A stretch of DNA of 64,000 bases from Asterochloris sp. CNOR1 (GCA_963969365.1 OZ017754.1:682001-746000); one strand, 5' to 3'; shown: positions 1 to 12,400, numbered from the stretch's first letter. Notes: generated by a model not told the origin, from the letters alone. Made by a program: numbers and translations.

Positions 1-2480
1 AAGCATATCTGCAGGTGCAGCAGGCAGGGAATGAGGCGACAGGCCTCAACCACATGACAGCTGAGGCGCAGGAGGCTTATAGTGTCAAGGGCTTTGGGGC
101 TTGCTGCCAAAGCACAGCTGGTCAATGCGCTGCCCTCCTGTGCTGCCAGAGGGCATGATCGCCTGCCTGCCTGCGCAGGCCAGGTATAAGACCCTGCGCA
201 ACCAGCACTTCACGATGCAGCAGGTTATTGACCATACGTGTACTGAGCGCCACCCAGCTGTTGCCAATGCAGCCAGTCATTGACGCTGCATCGACAATGC
301 AGCAGGCGCCTGATGCTGTCAACGGCCTGCATCACATGCTGCAGTCACCTTTTTGTAGATGTCCAGAAAGCTGACGTAGCTGCTGGCAGGGGCGTCCCTG
401 CAGTGGAAGCCCTCTGCCCGGTACCACATCTCCTGGCGGGAATCGAAATCCAGGTGCCCACACTTCTCAGCAGCCAGGCACACCTGCAGCAGCCAGAAGG
501 GCGGGTGTTGGAAGGGTCCCAGGCAGTTGCAGCCAGCGCAGGAGTCAGCGGGGCTGGGCTGCAGCGCACGCAATCTTCCGCACATCATTCAGCATCATGT
601 CCAGGCGCTGCCCCAGGTGACGACTGATGCCACAGAGGCAGCTGGACTGGGGCGCTCACCTTGAGGATGTGAGGGAACAGGAACAGCAGCCCTGTGTGGA
701 TGCCTGTGCCCAAGCCCACAGAGGACAGCACCCCTAGGCCCACCCACCACACCACAAACATGATCCACGTCTCTACCTCAGTCACCAGGGGCTCAGCCTT
801 GCCTGCAACGCAGAGAGGCAGGCCTTGGCAATGCACTGGACCATGCGTGCACAGCAGGAGCGGCAGCTGCAATGCGGCTGGAGCACTGACATCACACTGG
901 ATCTGCCTTGTGCTGGCAAGGTGGCCTACAGCATGCATGCAGATGACTGCCTTCTGCGCTGCTGATCCTTAAGGGCAGCTTGCAGCCTTATGTGTCCACA
1001 GGACAGGCAACATGGCCTGACATGAGCCCTGCTGCAGGGCATCAGTGCCCCAAGTTTCAAGCCCACAGCTGCCTCTTATGCTGCTAAGGGCAGCCTGCAG
1101 CCTACTGGTCCAAGTAGCATGGCCCGACAGGCCCATGACCCAGAGCATTGATGGTCTAGTATAGCCCCATCTGTGGACTTTGAGGTCAGGCAAATCTGGC
1201 CCAGTGCCAGATCAGGCAAGTGGGCAGCAACTGGTCGATATGGAGGAGCAGGGCATTGCTGCCAACAGGCCCCCACATCGCCCTTTGCTGCTCAGGCGAG
1301 GATTGCGAGCTTGGTGGCTGCATGCAGGGCTGGGAGCAATGACCAGGGTTGGCAGCTTCGGGGCGCCGGCATGAACCAGCACATGCCTGACACCTCAGTC
1401 TGACCTGTGGACTTGAGTGTCAGGTAGGTGGCCAGCACTGGCACAATGATGAACAGCATGATGGGGTGCTTGAGGCACCACTTGACCCCGCGCCAGGCTG
1501 CTGCGGAGGCACAGGCCACCAGGTAGTACAGCGTCAGCACAGGGTGCCGAAACAGGGTCAGCTGCCGCCGCTGCTGTGCCAGGGCGGCTCCCAGCTGCAG
1601 AGCAGGATGCAGGCAGGGCGTCAAAGGCATGGCGAGTGAGCAAGAGGCTGGATCTAGGTTGACGGGTGTTGCCGCTTGGCAGGCGGGGGTCCCAGCTACA
1701 GGCAGGAGGCAGGCAGGGCGTCACAGGCGCTGTGGTTGAACCCCGGAACAGGACAGCTAGAGCATTTGTCGTGCCCATCAGGCTCCCAGACTGGCAACCA
1801 GAGGCGTTGTGAGCGAGCAGAGGGTGTCACAGCAGGATGAGCTGATGCTGCTGCTCTGCCAGGGAGGCTTGCAGCTGCAGGCCAGAGGCAGGTATGGCAG
1901 TCAAGGTGTTGTGGGGCCCAGCTGTGGAACCTCAAGGCAGGGGCCAGCTGCTGTCGTCCTTCTGCATCAAGGAGGCGGGGGGAATGCAGGAGGGAGTGTC
2001 TTTACATCACAGCCTCCACGCTGCACACAAGGTGTGCTGCTGCCAGTGAGAACCATTGCTTTGCATGCAAGGTGGCACAACACCGGTGAAAGTTGGCCAA
2101 ATGTTGGTGAAAGTTGCTCACACTTTGAGATGCCTCCATTGCTGATGTTGGCCTCAGGCTTTGCACAGCGCCACACATGAGCACCATGACTGAAGGCACT
2201 CAAGATGAACCTAGGTGGTGGGCGGCGAGCTGGAACCCACCTGTTGTCCAGGCGCCGGCACTGCGTTGCAATGCAGGAGCCCCATCAGTAAGCCACAGCC
2301 ACCTGCTTCACATTTCTCGGGTCCTCTGGTATGAGTACAGGCACTGGCGCTACACTACATTGCAAAGTCACAGACCAGCATGTCCGAGCTCACCAGCTCC
2401 ACTCTTCTCTGGTCCTCTCGCGGCAGCTGGCTGATGAGCTCCTGCAGCTCCGAGGCAGCATCATGTGGTGCTTCGCTCAT
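1..2480 (-). CDS. VMP1: VMP1/KMS1-like ER membrane protein (partial, 3' end beyond left edge)
   Basis: VMP1 (KMS1/2 in plants) is a multi-pass ER membrane protein of the VTT/DedA superfamily. It is known for roles in autophagosome formation and ER-Golgi organisation. Four exons are visible: 2480-2394, 1594-1405, 802-660 and 483-349, with matching phases 0/1/0/0, giving 185 residues. The start ATG at 2480 opens with MSEAPHDAASELQELISQ. Exon 2 has two hydrophobic stretches (LTLYYLVACASAAAW and IMLFIIVPVLATYL). Exon 3 carries the family signature VVWWVGLGVLSSVGLGTG followed by IHTGLLFLFPHI. Exon 4 carries ECGHLDF-like KCGHLDFDSRQ. The C-terminal VTT part is not seen in the first 348 bases and should lie beyond the edge. 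Intron 1 (about 0.8 kb) holds three copies of the exon 2 acceptor region. Family assignment is firm; the use of the first exon is inferred from phase and lack of stops. Confidence 0.85.
1577..1908. repeat. three copies of the VMP1 exon 2 acceptor edge
   Basis: Units at about 1577-1631, 1677-1731 and 1857-1908 share GCCAGGGCGGC-CCCAGCTGCAG, then GCAGGCAGGGCGTCA-AGG. The first contains the acceptor used in the model (exon start 1594, minus strand); the other two lie in the intron upstream of it. Confidence 0.7.
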
Positions 2481-2724
2481 GTGCGTCTGAGCGGCCATGG
2501 GGCTCTGCAACTAGAGGGCAGCACCTGGACAGCCTTGGTCACCTGGATACCCCTGCAGAGGCAGCAAGCGATTGCCTCCAGATGAACGTGCTTGCCGCTG
2601 TGGGCAGTTTGCATTGGGCCTAAAACCCCTAAGGGTGGAGTGCGCTGGCAGCAAACTGGGTGTGTCTGCAGACACCAGTGCTTAGACTTGACCTGCATTG
2701 CAAATTTGAGCATCTTTGCCTTAG

Positions 2725-2964
2725 AGGACGCCGCTTGAGTCTGCTGCTGATCACAATCAAGTCCTACATAGATGGTGCCTAATTGAATGGGGTCACATAC
2801 TTGAGCTGCTCCTCAGGTTGAATGCCACGGGCAAAGCTGACCTGACTGTCAGGTCTCGCCAGAATTTGATGAGCGAGATCAGCTTGTCTCAGTTGCAGGA
2901 CATCCTGTCAGAGGCCAAACACCACAACAGATGCAGCACTCTCAGGGCTTCATGCAGATCCTGA
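2725..2964 (+). other. stop-free coding-like segment of unknown origin
   Basis: Seventy-nine codons run without a stop and read like protein rather than shadow: they include EWGHILELLLRLNATGK, then SRQNLMSEISLSQLQDIL. There is no ATG before the middle of the segment and no clear acceptor or donor was fixed. It could be an exon of an unrecognised gene, or the remnant of one, in the interval between the divergent VMP1 and NUFIP1 genes. I recognise no domain. Confidence 0.25.
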
Positions 2965-3186
2965 TGGAGCCATGAGAGACATACACATCACTCAGTGACA
3001 GGTGCGTCTCAGTTGTTGCCACTTCACCTTCTTGGGTAGGTCACGTTGTCACAGGCCATGTGACATTGACCTATTTCTATCTGAGACGAGGCTACTGAGT
3101 GCAGCCTGCGGTCTGTACTTGGGGTGATTTGGGTGGGTGCTCGAGCTTTTGGTGAGGACACAAAGGACACCACCAAGTCGAAGGTG

Positions 3187-3477
3187 ATGTCATGGACGGG
3201 AGACGACAAGGTCATCACTCAAGGCAACCTGTCCACCGCGTTTAGAGCAGCAACATCTGACCATTTGGGAGACGCGCGGCTGGTCACCAAAGGCAATCTG
3301 TCAAGCGCCTTCAGAGAAGCAACATCTGAACAGTTGGGAGCTCTCTTTCTGAAGTCCATCAACAGTATAGCCTCTGACATCAACTTTATAGCCAAACGGC
3401 TGGGCAGGCTGGAAGTGACACAGTTGGTGACATTATGCGTGACAATGGTGACTGCCTGGCACATTAGCAAAATGTAG
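3187..3477 (+). CDS. small protein with an internal repeat and a possible C-terminal membrane anchor (hypothetical)
   Basis: A 96-residue single-exon reading frame starts at ATG 3187; the same frame is open upstream to about 3124 without another ATG. It contains two repeats, VITQGNLSTAFRAATSDHLG and LVTKGNLSSAFREATSEQLG, encoded by 61-bp direct copies at 3211-3271 and 3280-3340. A predicted amphipathic or coiled stretch follows (LKSINSIASDINFIAKRLG). It ends in a hydrophobic segment, LVTLCVTMVTAWHISKM, which could be a tail anchor. Changes between the two copies are mostly at synonymous or conservative positions, which suggests coding constraint. No family is recognised. It could also be an exon of a longer gene or a member of a dispersed repeat family. 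Confidence 0.35.
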   Translation: MSWTGDDKVITQGNLSTAFRAATSDHLGDARLVTKGNLSSAFREATSEQLGALFLKSINSIASDINFIAKRLGRLEVTQLVTLCVTMVTAWHISKM

Positions 3478-5001
3478 GTGTCCGGTGGTTGATGAAAACC
3501 TGGTTGTAGAAATCATTGCTCACAAAGATCAGTCCCTGGTGAACTCTTTGTGCCACTGTAACAGACTGTTGACCCATTTTTGTCTGCCAAACGCACTTGA
3601 CAAAGTCCTCCTGCTTGCGCAAGCTTGCGCACAGCTGGGACTGCTGCAACACTGTGCTAAGACCTGCAATGAGCTAAGCTCACCGGCCGATCAACAGGAG
3701 CTTGCATGTGTGCATAGCTGTCCATGTCCTTGAGTTGTTGCAGTGCATGTTGCAAGTCTAGAAACTCACCGTTGAGCTGAAAGATCTCATGTCTCTGCTG
3801 CACCCTGTGTCTGTGCTTCCACCGCAGGTTGATGTTTTTGCAATGGCTAAATAAAGGCAGGCTGCCGGTACCCAACAGCTGCAGCTCCAGGATGGGCTTC
3901 ACAGCAGCAGACGCTTGTCGCCAGTAGTACAAGCATGAAATTGATGATGAAATAGGACAGCTGGTGCCAGGCTGCCTGCAGCAGCAAAGGTTGTGCAGGC
4001 ACCCATCATTGACCAGCTCATGCTGCATGCCCTTGCTCAACTATATCATGATGCACCCATCATGACAGCATGCTTGGATTGTTGCGTTTGTGAGACCAAT
4101 CTGTCACCTGATGTCTGGCGGCATTGTCATTGACGCCAGCACTGCCATGACATTGCAAATCCATGAATTGAAGGGCAAGAGGCAAGAAGGCCTTCAGGGG
4201 CGCAATGTGGGGTGACGGGGCAGAGGAAGGTATTGCTGTAGCCATCTGCATGGTAGCCAGAAGACGGCTGCACTGCAATGGTTGCTGATTCTGAAGTCAC
4301 TTGGCACTGCCAAATTCAAAGCTCCCCATGGTGAAGGCGCAGCACACCGAGATGCAATTATATGCTCCATATGGAATGTGCGGAGTTGACCACAACGGCA
4401 AGAGTGAGGCTTGGACGGCACTTGCTTTGGGACTCCTATACATGTGTTATGATGTGGCTTGCAGAGGGCAGGCCTGCAGTGTGACAGGGAGGATGATTAC
4501 TGCTGTGGGAGCTAAAGATCCTGCATGCAGTCGTCTGCAAAAGCACCACAATGTACAAGTCACATCATTTTGTGCTTTGGTCGTGGCTTGGTGCCCAACA
4601 GGGAGATCGCTGTGCCAGTGTCCATTGAGTTGTCGTATCTCAGAGGTGGGGTTGGCTGGCCAGCACAACAATAGCTGGATGAGGCAAATCAACAACAGAG
4701 GCTCTGATGAGGACAGGGATCTAACGACTGTTTGGCGGAGCAGCAACAGAGGCTCTGATAAGGACAGGCAGTTGACAACTGTTTGGCACATGTCTGTCAC
4801 AGCTTATGGAGGCTCCATCCAGTAGGGAAGCTTCACAGGAGAAATAGCAACCCAACTGAGAGGTGGCTCAGTGCCTGTATCTTTATTGAAGAGGGCAAAG
4901 ATGTCTCCCCCACTTGATGCGTGCAGTAATGATGCAGCCTACCGTGACCTGGCCACCGTTAGGTCAGAAGCATTTTTCCAAGTTCTTGGCTTTTGCCAGA
5001 C
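3478..5001. other. gene-poor interval between VMP1 and NUFIP1
   Basis: Apart from the repeat at 4690-4790, no exon can be supported in this 1.5 kb. Several frames of 60-170 codons are open on both strands, but none has a recognisable motif or credible splice sites. The two flanking genes are transcribed divergently, so promoters of both should lie in 2481-5001; no specific element was recognised. Confidence 0.4.
4690..4790. repeat. two-copy tandem repeat, period about 51 bp
   Basis: Copy 1 at about 4691-4736 and copy 2 at about 4744-4787 share the core AACAGAGGCTCTGAT, then AGGACAGG, then GACNACTGTTTGGC. The segment lies in the gene-poor interval before NUFIP1. No function is apparent. Confidence 0.7.
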
Positions 5002-8000
5002 ATGTCTGGCAGAGGGCAGCCCACCATTATGAGGCCTAGGCCGCCCACGCAGCCTGGCATGCTGCTGGTGAGGCCATCTGTATGTACAGCCCCCTGATCT
5101 GTCAAGCAGCAGGCCCTGACTTCCTCTGTACTGTCTGGTGCAGATGCCCCACCAATGGCAGGGTCAGCCTGTCAGTGCACCACCGCAGATGCAGTGGCAC
5201 GGGCAACCAGCCAGCATAGCTCCCCAGCCTGGAGTGGTGCAGTATGCTCTGGTGCCCCTGGCAACTGGCATGCAGCCAGGGCCAGGCATGGTGATGGCTG
5301 CACCTGCGCAGCAACCAATGCAGCTCACGCAAGCCGCTCCCATGCACCACAGGTGAACTTCTGCCCCAATCAGTGCTGACTTCTGCACCTGGTTGGGGCT
5401 GAGTCTGTGACCACAGCCCAAAGGGAGCCGCATGCCCCTCCACACATGTTTAAACCGCCTGTGTCAAAGGCGATAGACCTCTCTGTGCCTAGTTGGGGCT
5501 GTGACTCTGTGCCTGCTGGAGCTGAATGTCTGTGCCAGTTTGGAGCTGAATCTGCGTGCCAGCAACCTCAGCCTGCATCACTGCCGGGTGCGTGCCTTCC
5601 ATGTCCAGCCGGGCAGGTCTGTGGCAGCCACAGACACGCTCCAGGTCCAGCACCCACTGCGCTGATCCACTGTGGGAATGCGAGATGAGGCAAGTCTTGC
5701 ACTTACAAAGCTGCGTCTGCCCCCTGCAGGCCTCCAGCGTCAGGCCCCCAGCTGCACATGCAGCCAGGGTATGCAGGCAGGCCTGGGCCAGTCCCGCCCC
5801 CCCGCCCCCCGCAGCACAACAGCCCTGTGATGCAAGGCAGGGGCGGCAGCTTGGCGAGCAGCGCAGCTGCTGGGGGCAGGAGTTTGATGGGCAGGGGCCT
5901 CTCTCCAGGAGGGCGGGGGGGCCCACCGCCTGGCATGCCCCCGGTGAGACATCAGGAGCTGTGCAGAGTGTGACTTCAGGCGTACACGCAGGAACATGAG
6001 CTTGTTGATGTAGCATGGTGTTGTAGGGGTGGGTGCATGTGGAGATTGGTCTGTGCAGGTTTTTGGTGCCTCTGCACAGCAACCTAAGATGAAAGAGGTG
6101 CTGGCAGTGGGGCCTGCGCCAGGTGAGTCGTGCAGCATGAGCTTGCTCGCCACCTGGTCTGCTTGTGTAGAGGCAGTTCTCCTGGAGCCATGCTGTCATG
6201 GCACCAGCAGATGCCTGCTCTGGGAGGCAGGCATAGCCCAGTTGTAGCGTTACTTGCAACCTGCAGAGCTGATCGGGCCAGTGCTCCCTTTTGCTGTCCA
6301 TGACAGCAATGCCTGCTGACGTGGCCTGGGCCCATGCAATCAGCTGCCCTCTTTCACCTGCATGGCAGTGTGCCTGCAAATGGCATGCACATTGCCACCC
6401 GCTTGGTGCTCAGCAGGCTGGCAGCTGATGCAGCATGCTGCCAGGATGCTGCAGGCAGACTCCTGCACTGCAGCCTCCCACTGCTGCCTGCAGTACTTTT
6501 GCCTAACCACAAGGGAGGTGTAGCTGCTCAGCACTTGCACCTGGGCGACTGTGCAGGCTGCCAGGCCTCCTGCCTCGCCTGGCTTGCCGCCTTCATTCAT
6601 TCCTGCAGCAGGCAGGCCGCACCCACACCCACCACCACCAGTGGGTGCCTTCCCACCAGCCCTTGGCTTGCCAGGGCAGGCTTTTGCCCCACGACCGCCC
6701 CCAGTGCAGCCGGGTGGGCCTTACTGGCATGCAGGCCTGCTGCATGCGGCACACATGTTTGTCTGAAGAGTGCATGCCCACTACCAGTCATGTTGCACAG
6801 CCTGCTCATGCCGCGCCTCTGCCTGCATTTCGTAATCAGACGCACAGCATGCCAACATCTGCTGCCATGCTGACTTATGACCTGCACGTACCTGTCCAGC
6901 ATGATATGCCATGGTCCAGACTCATCGTTTGCCACTAGATGCTCTCAACATTTGGCCAGTTGTTGCTGCACCCTCCTGTCTACTCTGCATGTAGCCATGT
7001 CTGCACATGCAGCACCCGAGCTCATGCAGTGTCAGTTGCATCCTTACGTGGGCTCAAAACGCCTGCCCATACAGTACAGAAGATTATGCAGTGGCATTGG
7101 CGCAGGGATCATCTCTACGTGGGCTTAAAGGCCTGGCAAACTGTCTCACTGACGGGAAACTGCAGATGTTTCAGCCATGCCGAGTGCTCTGGATGGATCC
7201 TGAGCTGGTGTCTGCTCCTCCACTGCAGGGCGCAGGATTTGAGTGGGTCCTGCATGATGACCTAGAGCTGTGTGCTGCCGCCCTGCAGGTCGCATGACCC
7301 CAGGAGGCAGCGGCAGGGGTGCGGGGGGCCCTGGCAGGGGCCAGAAGCGCAAGCAGAAGGACCATGACAAGGCAGACAGAAAGCTGCAGAAGACGGAGGC
7401 TGCCCCTGCGCAACAGCGGCCCCTGACTGAGGAAGACAGAGTACAGGCCGCCAGGTGACCCCTCTGGCTGGGCAAAAGTTGGGCCTTGAGGGCAGTCAGG
7501 TGGCCTTCACTGGCTGGGCTTGCTCAAATGCTGGGCACTCAAATGCAGTCAGATGGCGCTCACCAGCTGGAGCTTGCACCAGTGCGGGGCAGTCGGGGGA
7601 CTGCTCTTGGGCCTTGCCCTGTGAGTGAAGACGTCAGGGTGCATTACGCAAGGCTTTGTCTGCTGGGCTGGAGCCATGGACATGGGGGTGGTGGGGTGGG
7701 GTGGGGGGGGTGGATGCTGGGCATACAGTGACTGTGCTTGTGCGCGCCCTTGACTGAGGAGGGCAAGGGGCCACGAGGTCTGGTATAAGTCTTTGTGCTC
7801 ACTTTGTGAAATGACTCATGCCAGAGAACAAGTCGCTGCAGCCTGCCGGGAGCAGCACATGCTGGCCGCATCGCCTTTGTGTCAAGGTGGCATTGCCTTG
7901 CAGCCAGTCACTCGCGGCACAGTGTGTACATCAGATGCAGAAGCATGTGTGTTGCTACTCTGTCATGCGCTGGCTGGGGCCTGCCAATGCGGCAGTTGAG

Positions 8001-11000
8001 GGCATCCACTTGACAATGGCAGACAGTCAAGGGCAGGCCTAGAAGGTTGCCCAGCTCTTTGACGCCTGCAAGCAGCATCCCGACCTGCCACCTGGCAACC
8101 TCAGTGCCCTGCCAGAGATGCAGGTGGCACCAGGCTCCGGTGCTGGTCCCCCATTTGCCACCAGTGCCGCGCCCCAAGGCAACGATGGTCGTTTCCGGCC
8201 CACATGCCTCTCAGCGCTGTCTGTATGCTGCTGGCTATGCAGGGACTACAGGACGAAATGCTGCACACAACTGCTGTCAGCTTGAAGACACCAAGTTGCC
8301 ACCAGTGTGCTGCCGTCCCTGCAGCTGATGCCAGGTTGAGGTGCTGCCACACAGCTGCGGTGGTCTTGCAGGACCCCAAGCCCCAAGGCCATTCTTGTGC
8401 ACCACTGCTGCAGGTGGCGCCAGGAACGCAAGAAAAACTTCCCCACGGCGGTCAACCTGGCAGCCAAGTCGCAGGCAGCGGCAGAGCGCTCTGCGCGGGG
8501 CGAGCTGGAACCCGAAAGGGCAGAGCGCCAGAGGCGCCTGCACGAGGTGTGGCTGCTGGCTCCCATCCGCTCCTTCTCTTTGCACAGGCTGCTGCTCTGG
8601 GGTCACCACTTCTGCGCTGTGCACATCAGGGAACCCCCGACCAGCGGCCGCTGGGCATTTTGTGCGGGGCACATGAACTCCCGGGGGCTGAGTGCCTCTT
8701 GCACAGGTGTGCTGTTGGCTTCTGCTGGGCTCGCCCCAGTGCACAGGCTGCTGCTCTTGGGGTCATAAAGGCTGCACTGTGCACTTGGGCAGCATCAGGT
8801 GTTCTGGGCCTGCAGCGGCTAAGGCTGTGCTTGTGGCAGCCTGAAGTCAGAGGCACCGCTAGGTCATGGCTCACACCATCTGCTCCATGGCCTGCCAGGC
8901 GGCGGTAGTCTTGCTGCTGAAGCAATCCCGGCGAGGTTTGGCATCATCAGCGCACTGGCAGTGCTGGTCATCCCAGGCAGCTGAACTCAGATGTGGTGGT
9001 GCAGATTCTGGCCAAGCAGCGAGAGCTGGGTGTGGATCACATTGCTGGCACCACCGACATGATGGGGCCCGGCGAGGGGCCAGGACGAGGGCGCGGCAGG
9101 GGGAGGGGAAGGGGTGAGGGCCGCGGCAGAGGTGAGAGTTGTTCCAGTCCAGGGAGTTGTTCAAGGGCCTTGGCCTGGAAACAGTTGTGGCACGGACAGA
9201 CTTGCAGAGAATAGCAAGCTCCAGGGCAGGGTAAGAGGTGAGTGTACGCGGCAGAGGGGAGAGGTGCATGGCTCCAATTGTCCAAGCCCCAGTGTTACTG
9301 GTCCAGGGGTAGGGCATGGGCACAGGCAGCAGCGAGGCAGCAGCAGACTTGCAAACAGCAGTGATTTTCAGGTCATGGGCAGAAGTGTGCATGGCGTGAG
9401 CCCAGAGGGCTTGACTGCATTTGTTGGCCATGAGGCCGCAGCCTGCATGAAGGTCTTGCTGGCTGCACGTCATCTGGGTGTGCTGGTGCTCAGCAGACAG
9501 TAGCACTGTGCTGTCTGCTGGAGTCTGCTTGCCCATGCCCCCAGATGTGACAACAGCAACTGCACATCTGCTGTTTGGTTGTTGGTTGTCTGACCATGTC
9601 TGCTTGGCTGTTTGTGACCATTGTCTGGTCGCTTGCAGGCTGCTTTTGCTGCTGCAAAGCTGCCTGTGCATGCGGACAAAGAAGATATGCATGCTGGCTG
9701 CTGCACTGATGGCCACACCTTACAGCAACTCAGGAGTCATTCTGGTGCCCTGTCATGCAGCAGCCCATCATGCCCACATGTGCAGGTGACCGCGGCCGAG
9801 GCCGCGGCAGAGGGGAGCGTGGCAGAGGGCGTTTCGGGGGCAGGGGCAGAGACAGTCAGGGACCTGGCCTGGCTGCAGCTCATGCTGCTACAGGTGAGAG
9901 CAATCACATTGCAGGACTGACAGCGTCTAAGGTGTCAGTTTTGCTTCAGATATGGTGGCTGTTGAGGTGCTTAGTGTTTGCAGTCAATTGCAGGCAGCAG
10001 CTGCCTGCCTGTGTCTCCAAACGGCATGCGGCCTGAACACACAGCTGCACAGGCACAGCTGTGCTGAGCCAGGAGCCCATCCCCTGTGCTGGCAGCGCTC
10101 CTGCCCCGCTTGGTTGACATCACGCACATGGCTCCCTCTGGCGTGACTGGAGGCAGGCCTGAGCAGTCTTGCTCAAGCTTTCCGCCCAGAGCACAGCAAC
10201 AGGTCGAGGAGGCATCCATGTGCCTGCAGGTGCCAACATCGCTGCCTCCACAGCAGCAGCTGCCCCCACTGGCCTGTCAGCCGTGGCCGAGTATGGCAGC
10301 GACAGCGACGAGCAGCCACCACCTGTCCTGGTTGAGGGGCAGAGCGCCGTGGCCACGAACCAGGTGCTGAGGGCACAAGGGCCTGGTGGGCCAGCAGGCG
10401 GTCGTGGAGAGCGGGGCAGAGGACGCGGCCGCGGGGATCGGGGCAGAGGCCGCCAGGGCAGGTCAGCTGGAACTGTGAGGCTGACATGAAGAGGTTTTCC
10501 ACTGCTGCATGGCATGCAGAGCAGAGCAGGGCGGCGACAGGGCATTGGAGACCAATGCATAGGCCGTGGCCAGGGCGGGTCAGGTGGGGATCTGAGTCTG
10601 GCATCCAGGGCGGTGGCTGTGGCCAAGGCAGTGCGGTCCTACACAGGCGCAGGGAGGCCGGCTAGCAGGGTTTCCTGAAGAGAGGCAGCAGGGGTGCTGC
10701 TGCTCGGCATTGAGAGTTTGGAACACAAGAGAGGCACACTTGGCCCAGGTGGGTCAGCTGTATAAGGTGTTGTCCGGCAGGAGGCCTCACATCAGATGTG
10801 GAGTCCTGCATGCGATCTAGGCGGTTCCTCCGCCATCATCTCGCTAAGTAGCCTCTGGCATCAGATCTGCGTGAAGTCATGCAACATCAAATATTCACGG
10901 CAATGCTCCCACCCTGGACTGCCTCCGGCAGATTTCAGCTTGAGCAGCGGCAGATCTGCTGCAGCAGACGACAGTCCATCACTGTCTCCATTGTGTTCAT

Positions 11001-12400
11001 AAGAAGCAATTGTCGCTCTGCAGGGGACCCCGCCCGCTGCCACCGCGGCCCCCCTCGTTGCTGCAGAAGCTTTTGGCCAAGGACATCCGCCGAGACTACA
11101 GCCACCTGCTGCAGTGCTTCAGGTGGGGAGCCAGCAGCCTCTCTGGCAGCGTCGCAGTGCAGCACAGTTGGCGGCCTTGCATGCTGTCGGCCCCACGCAG
11201 CTGACAGGGGCTGCCTGACCTCCGTCCACCACCTGCACACCACAAGCACTACCAGCTGAAGCTGCTGCTTGTCAGCTCGCGTGTCATTGCATCAGCACAA
11301 ACCTGTGGATGGACCAACTCAGCAACCCACAGCACGGCGTGCCTGGCAGCCTGAGCAGCGCCCAAAGGGATGGAGAGTGACGTTTTTGGAAGGGACTGCC
11401 AGCAGATTGCTGCCGTGAGCAGCCAGCAGGCACATCACAGTGCCCTCTGGTGCTGCAGCCTCCGCCTGCCTGCAGGTTCTTTGTGAACAACAACTTCCTG
11501 CAAGACGTGGGCAGCAAGCCCCTGGTGTTTCCTGAACCCCTACCTGAGCTGCCAGGCTCGCTACCATCGGCAGATGCTCTGCTCAAGGACCCTGAACTGG
11601 CTTCAGATGTCTCTGATGCGGACAGTGATGCAGATGACACGGTGAGGAGGGCATGCTTGAGTGTCAGTGTCGAATGAGCCAGCACAGACCCTCAAATGCG
11701 TTGCATGCTGCACATGCTGAGCGGGCACACAAAGTGCTGCACAGGGTGCATCAGCTGAGTTGAGCCCCAGACTGCTGTGTGGCACATGCTGATTGGTCTG
11801 CAGTTTACACAATGTGCACCACACATGTCAGGCAATGTCAGGACATCAGTATCAGACGAGAAAGGGAATCCCTGCACCATCTCGAAGTGCACTGTGCTGG
11901 GAAGGACCGTCCAGGAGTCTTCTTGTGTGGCATTCACGCAGGCCCTTGTCGCAGCAACTGCTGGTAACGACGCGCTGCCTGGTGGCCACGGCATTGGCAG
12001 CAGCAAGGCAGCAACCCAGGATGCCGCTGAGGCAGCCAAGGACGTAACGACAAGTGCTGGAGATGGGGCGGAGGCAGCTAAGGAGGCAGGAGTGGATGCA
12101 GCAGGTGACACTGCTATGGCAGAGGCATCAGAAAGCATGATTGATGGGCCTGAGGTCCCTGAGATCCCTCAGGGTGCTGTGGCAGAGGTCCCCCAGGATG
12201 CGATGGCAGAGCTCCTCAAAGATGTTACGGCAGAGCTCCTCAAGGATGCTACCGCAGAGGTCCCACTGGCAGAGGTCCCCAAGGATGCTGCTGTCACTCA
12301 GGAGCCAAGCAGCAGTGTTGCAGCTGTTGAGGCTGGCACGCCAGCCAAGCCTGTTGGGAGCGCATCACCTGAGGAGGACAAGCCTGGGTGGGCATCTTGA
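5002..12400 (+). CDS. NUFIP1: NUFIP1-like RGG-box RNA-binding / snoRNP assembly protein
   Basis: NUFIP1 is a nuclear RNA-binding factor that bridges R2TP and SNU13/15.5K in box C/D snoRNP assembly. It has also been described as a ribophagy receptor in animals. Twelve exons with consistent phases give 720 residues: 5002-5067, 5144-5352, 5730-5943, 6557-6713, 7289-7454, 8414-8546, 9005-9131, 9786-9893, 10203-10461, 11024-11122, 11476-11641, 11942-12400. The N-terminus (MSGRGQPTIM, exons 1-4) is Pro/Gln/Gly-rich. Exons 5-6 join to RWRQERKKNFPTAVN, the NUFIP family core motif. Exon 7 has LAKQRELG, then IAGTTDMM, running into RGRG repeats; exons 8-9 add more RG/RGG. Exons 10-11 give LLQKLLAKDIRRDYSHLLQC and FFVNNNFLQD, the conserved C-terminal NUFIP block. 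The last exon is an acidic tail with short AEVP/AELLKDA repeats. No C2H2 finger was found, although animal NUFIP1 has one. Confidence 0.88.
8581..8795. repeat. duplicated segment in NUFIP1 intron 6
   Basis: The block GCACAGGCTGCTGCTCT-GGGGTCA, then CTGTGCAC, at 8586-8626 recurs at 8740-8785, about 155 bases apart. A less similar pair in intron 5 matches the exon 6 acceptor (TGCAGGTGGCRCCAGG at 8119 and 8410). Confidence 0.6.

Noticed and set aside
4301-4825. 174-codon open frame on the plus strand before NUFIP1
   Set aside because: No motif, includes the two-copy 51-bp repeat, and composition changes along its length. Left as gene-poor interval.
8041-8190. Possible NUFIP1 exon (AQLFDACKQHPDLPPG)
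   Set aside because: No acceptor gives the needed phase, while exon 5 joins exon 6 directly to make the conserved RWRQERKKNFPT. The stretch is treated as intronic.
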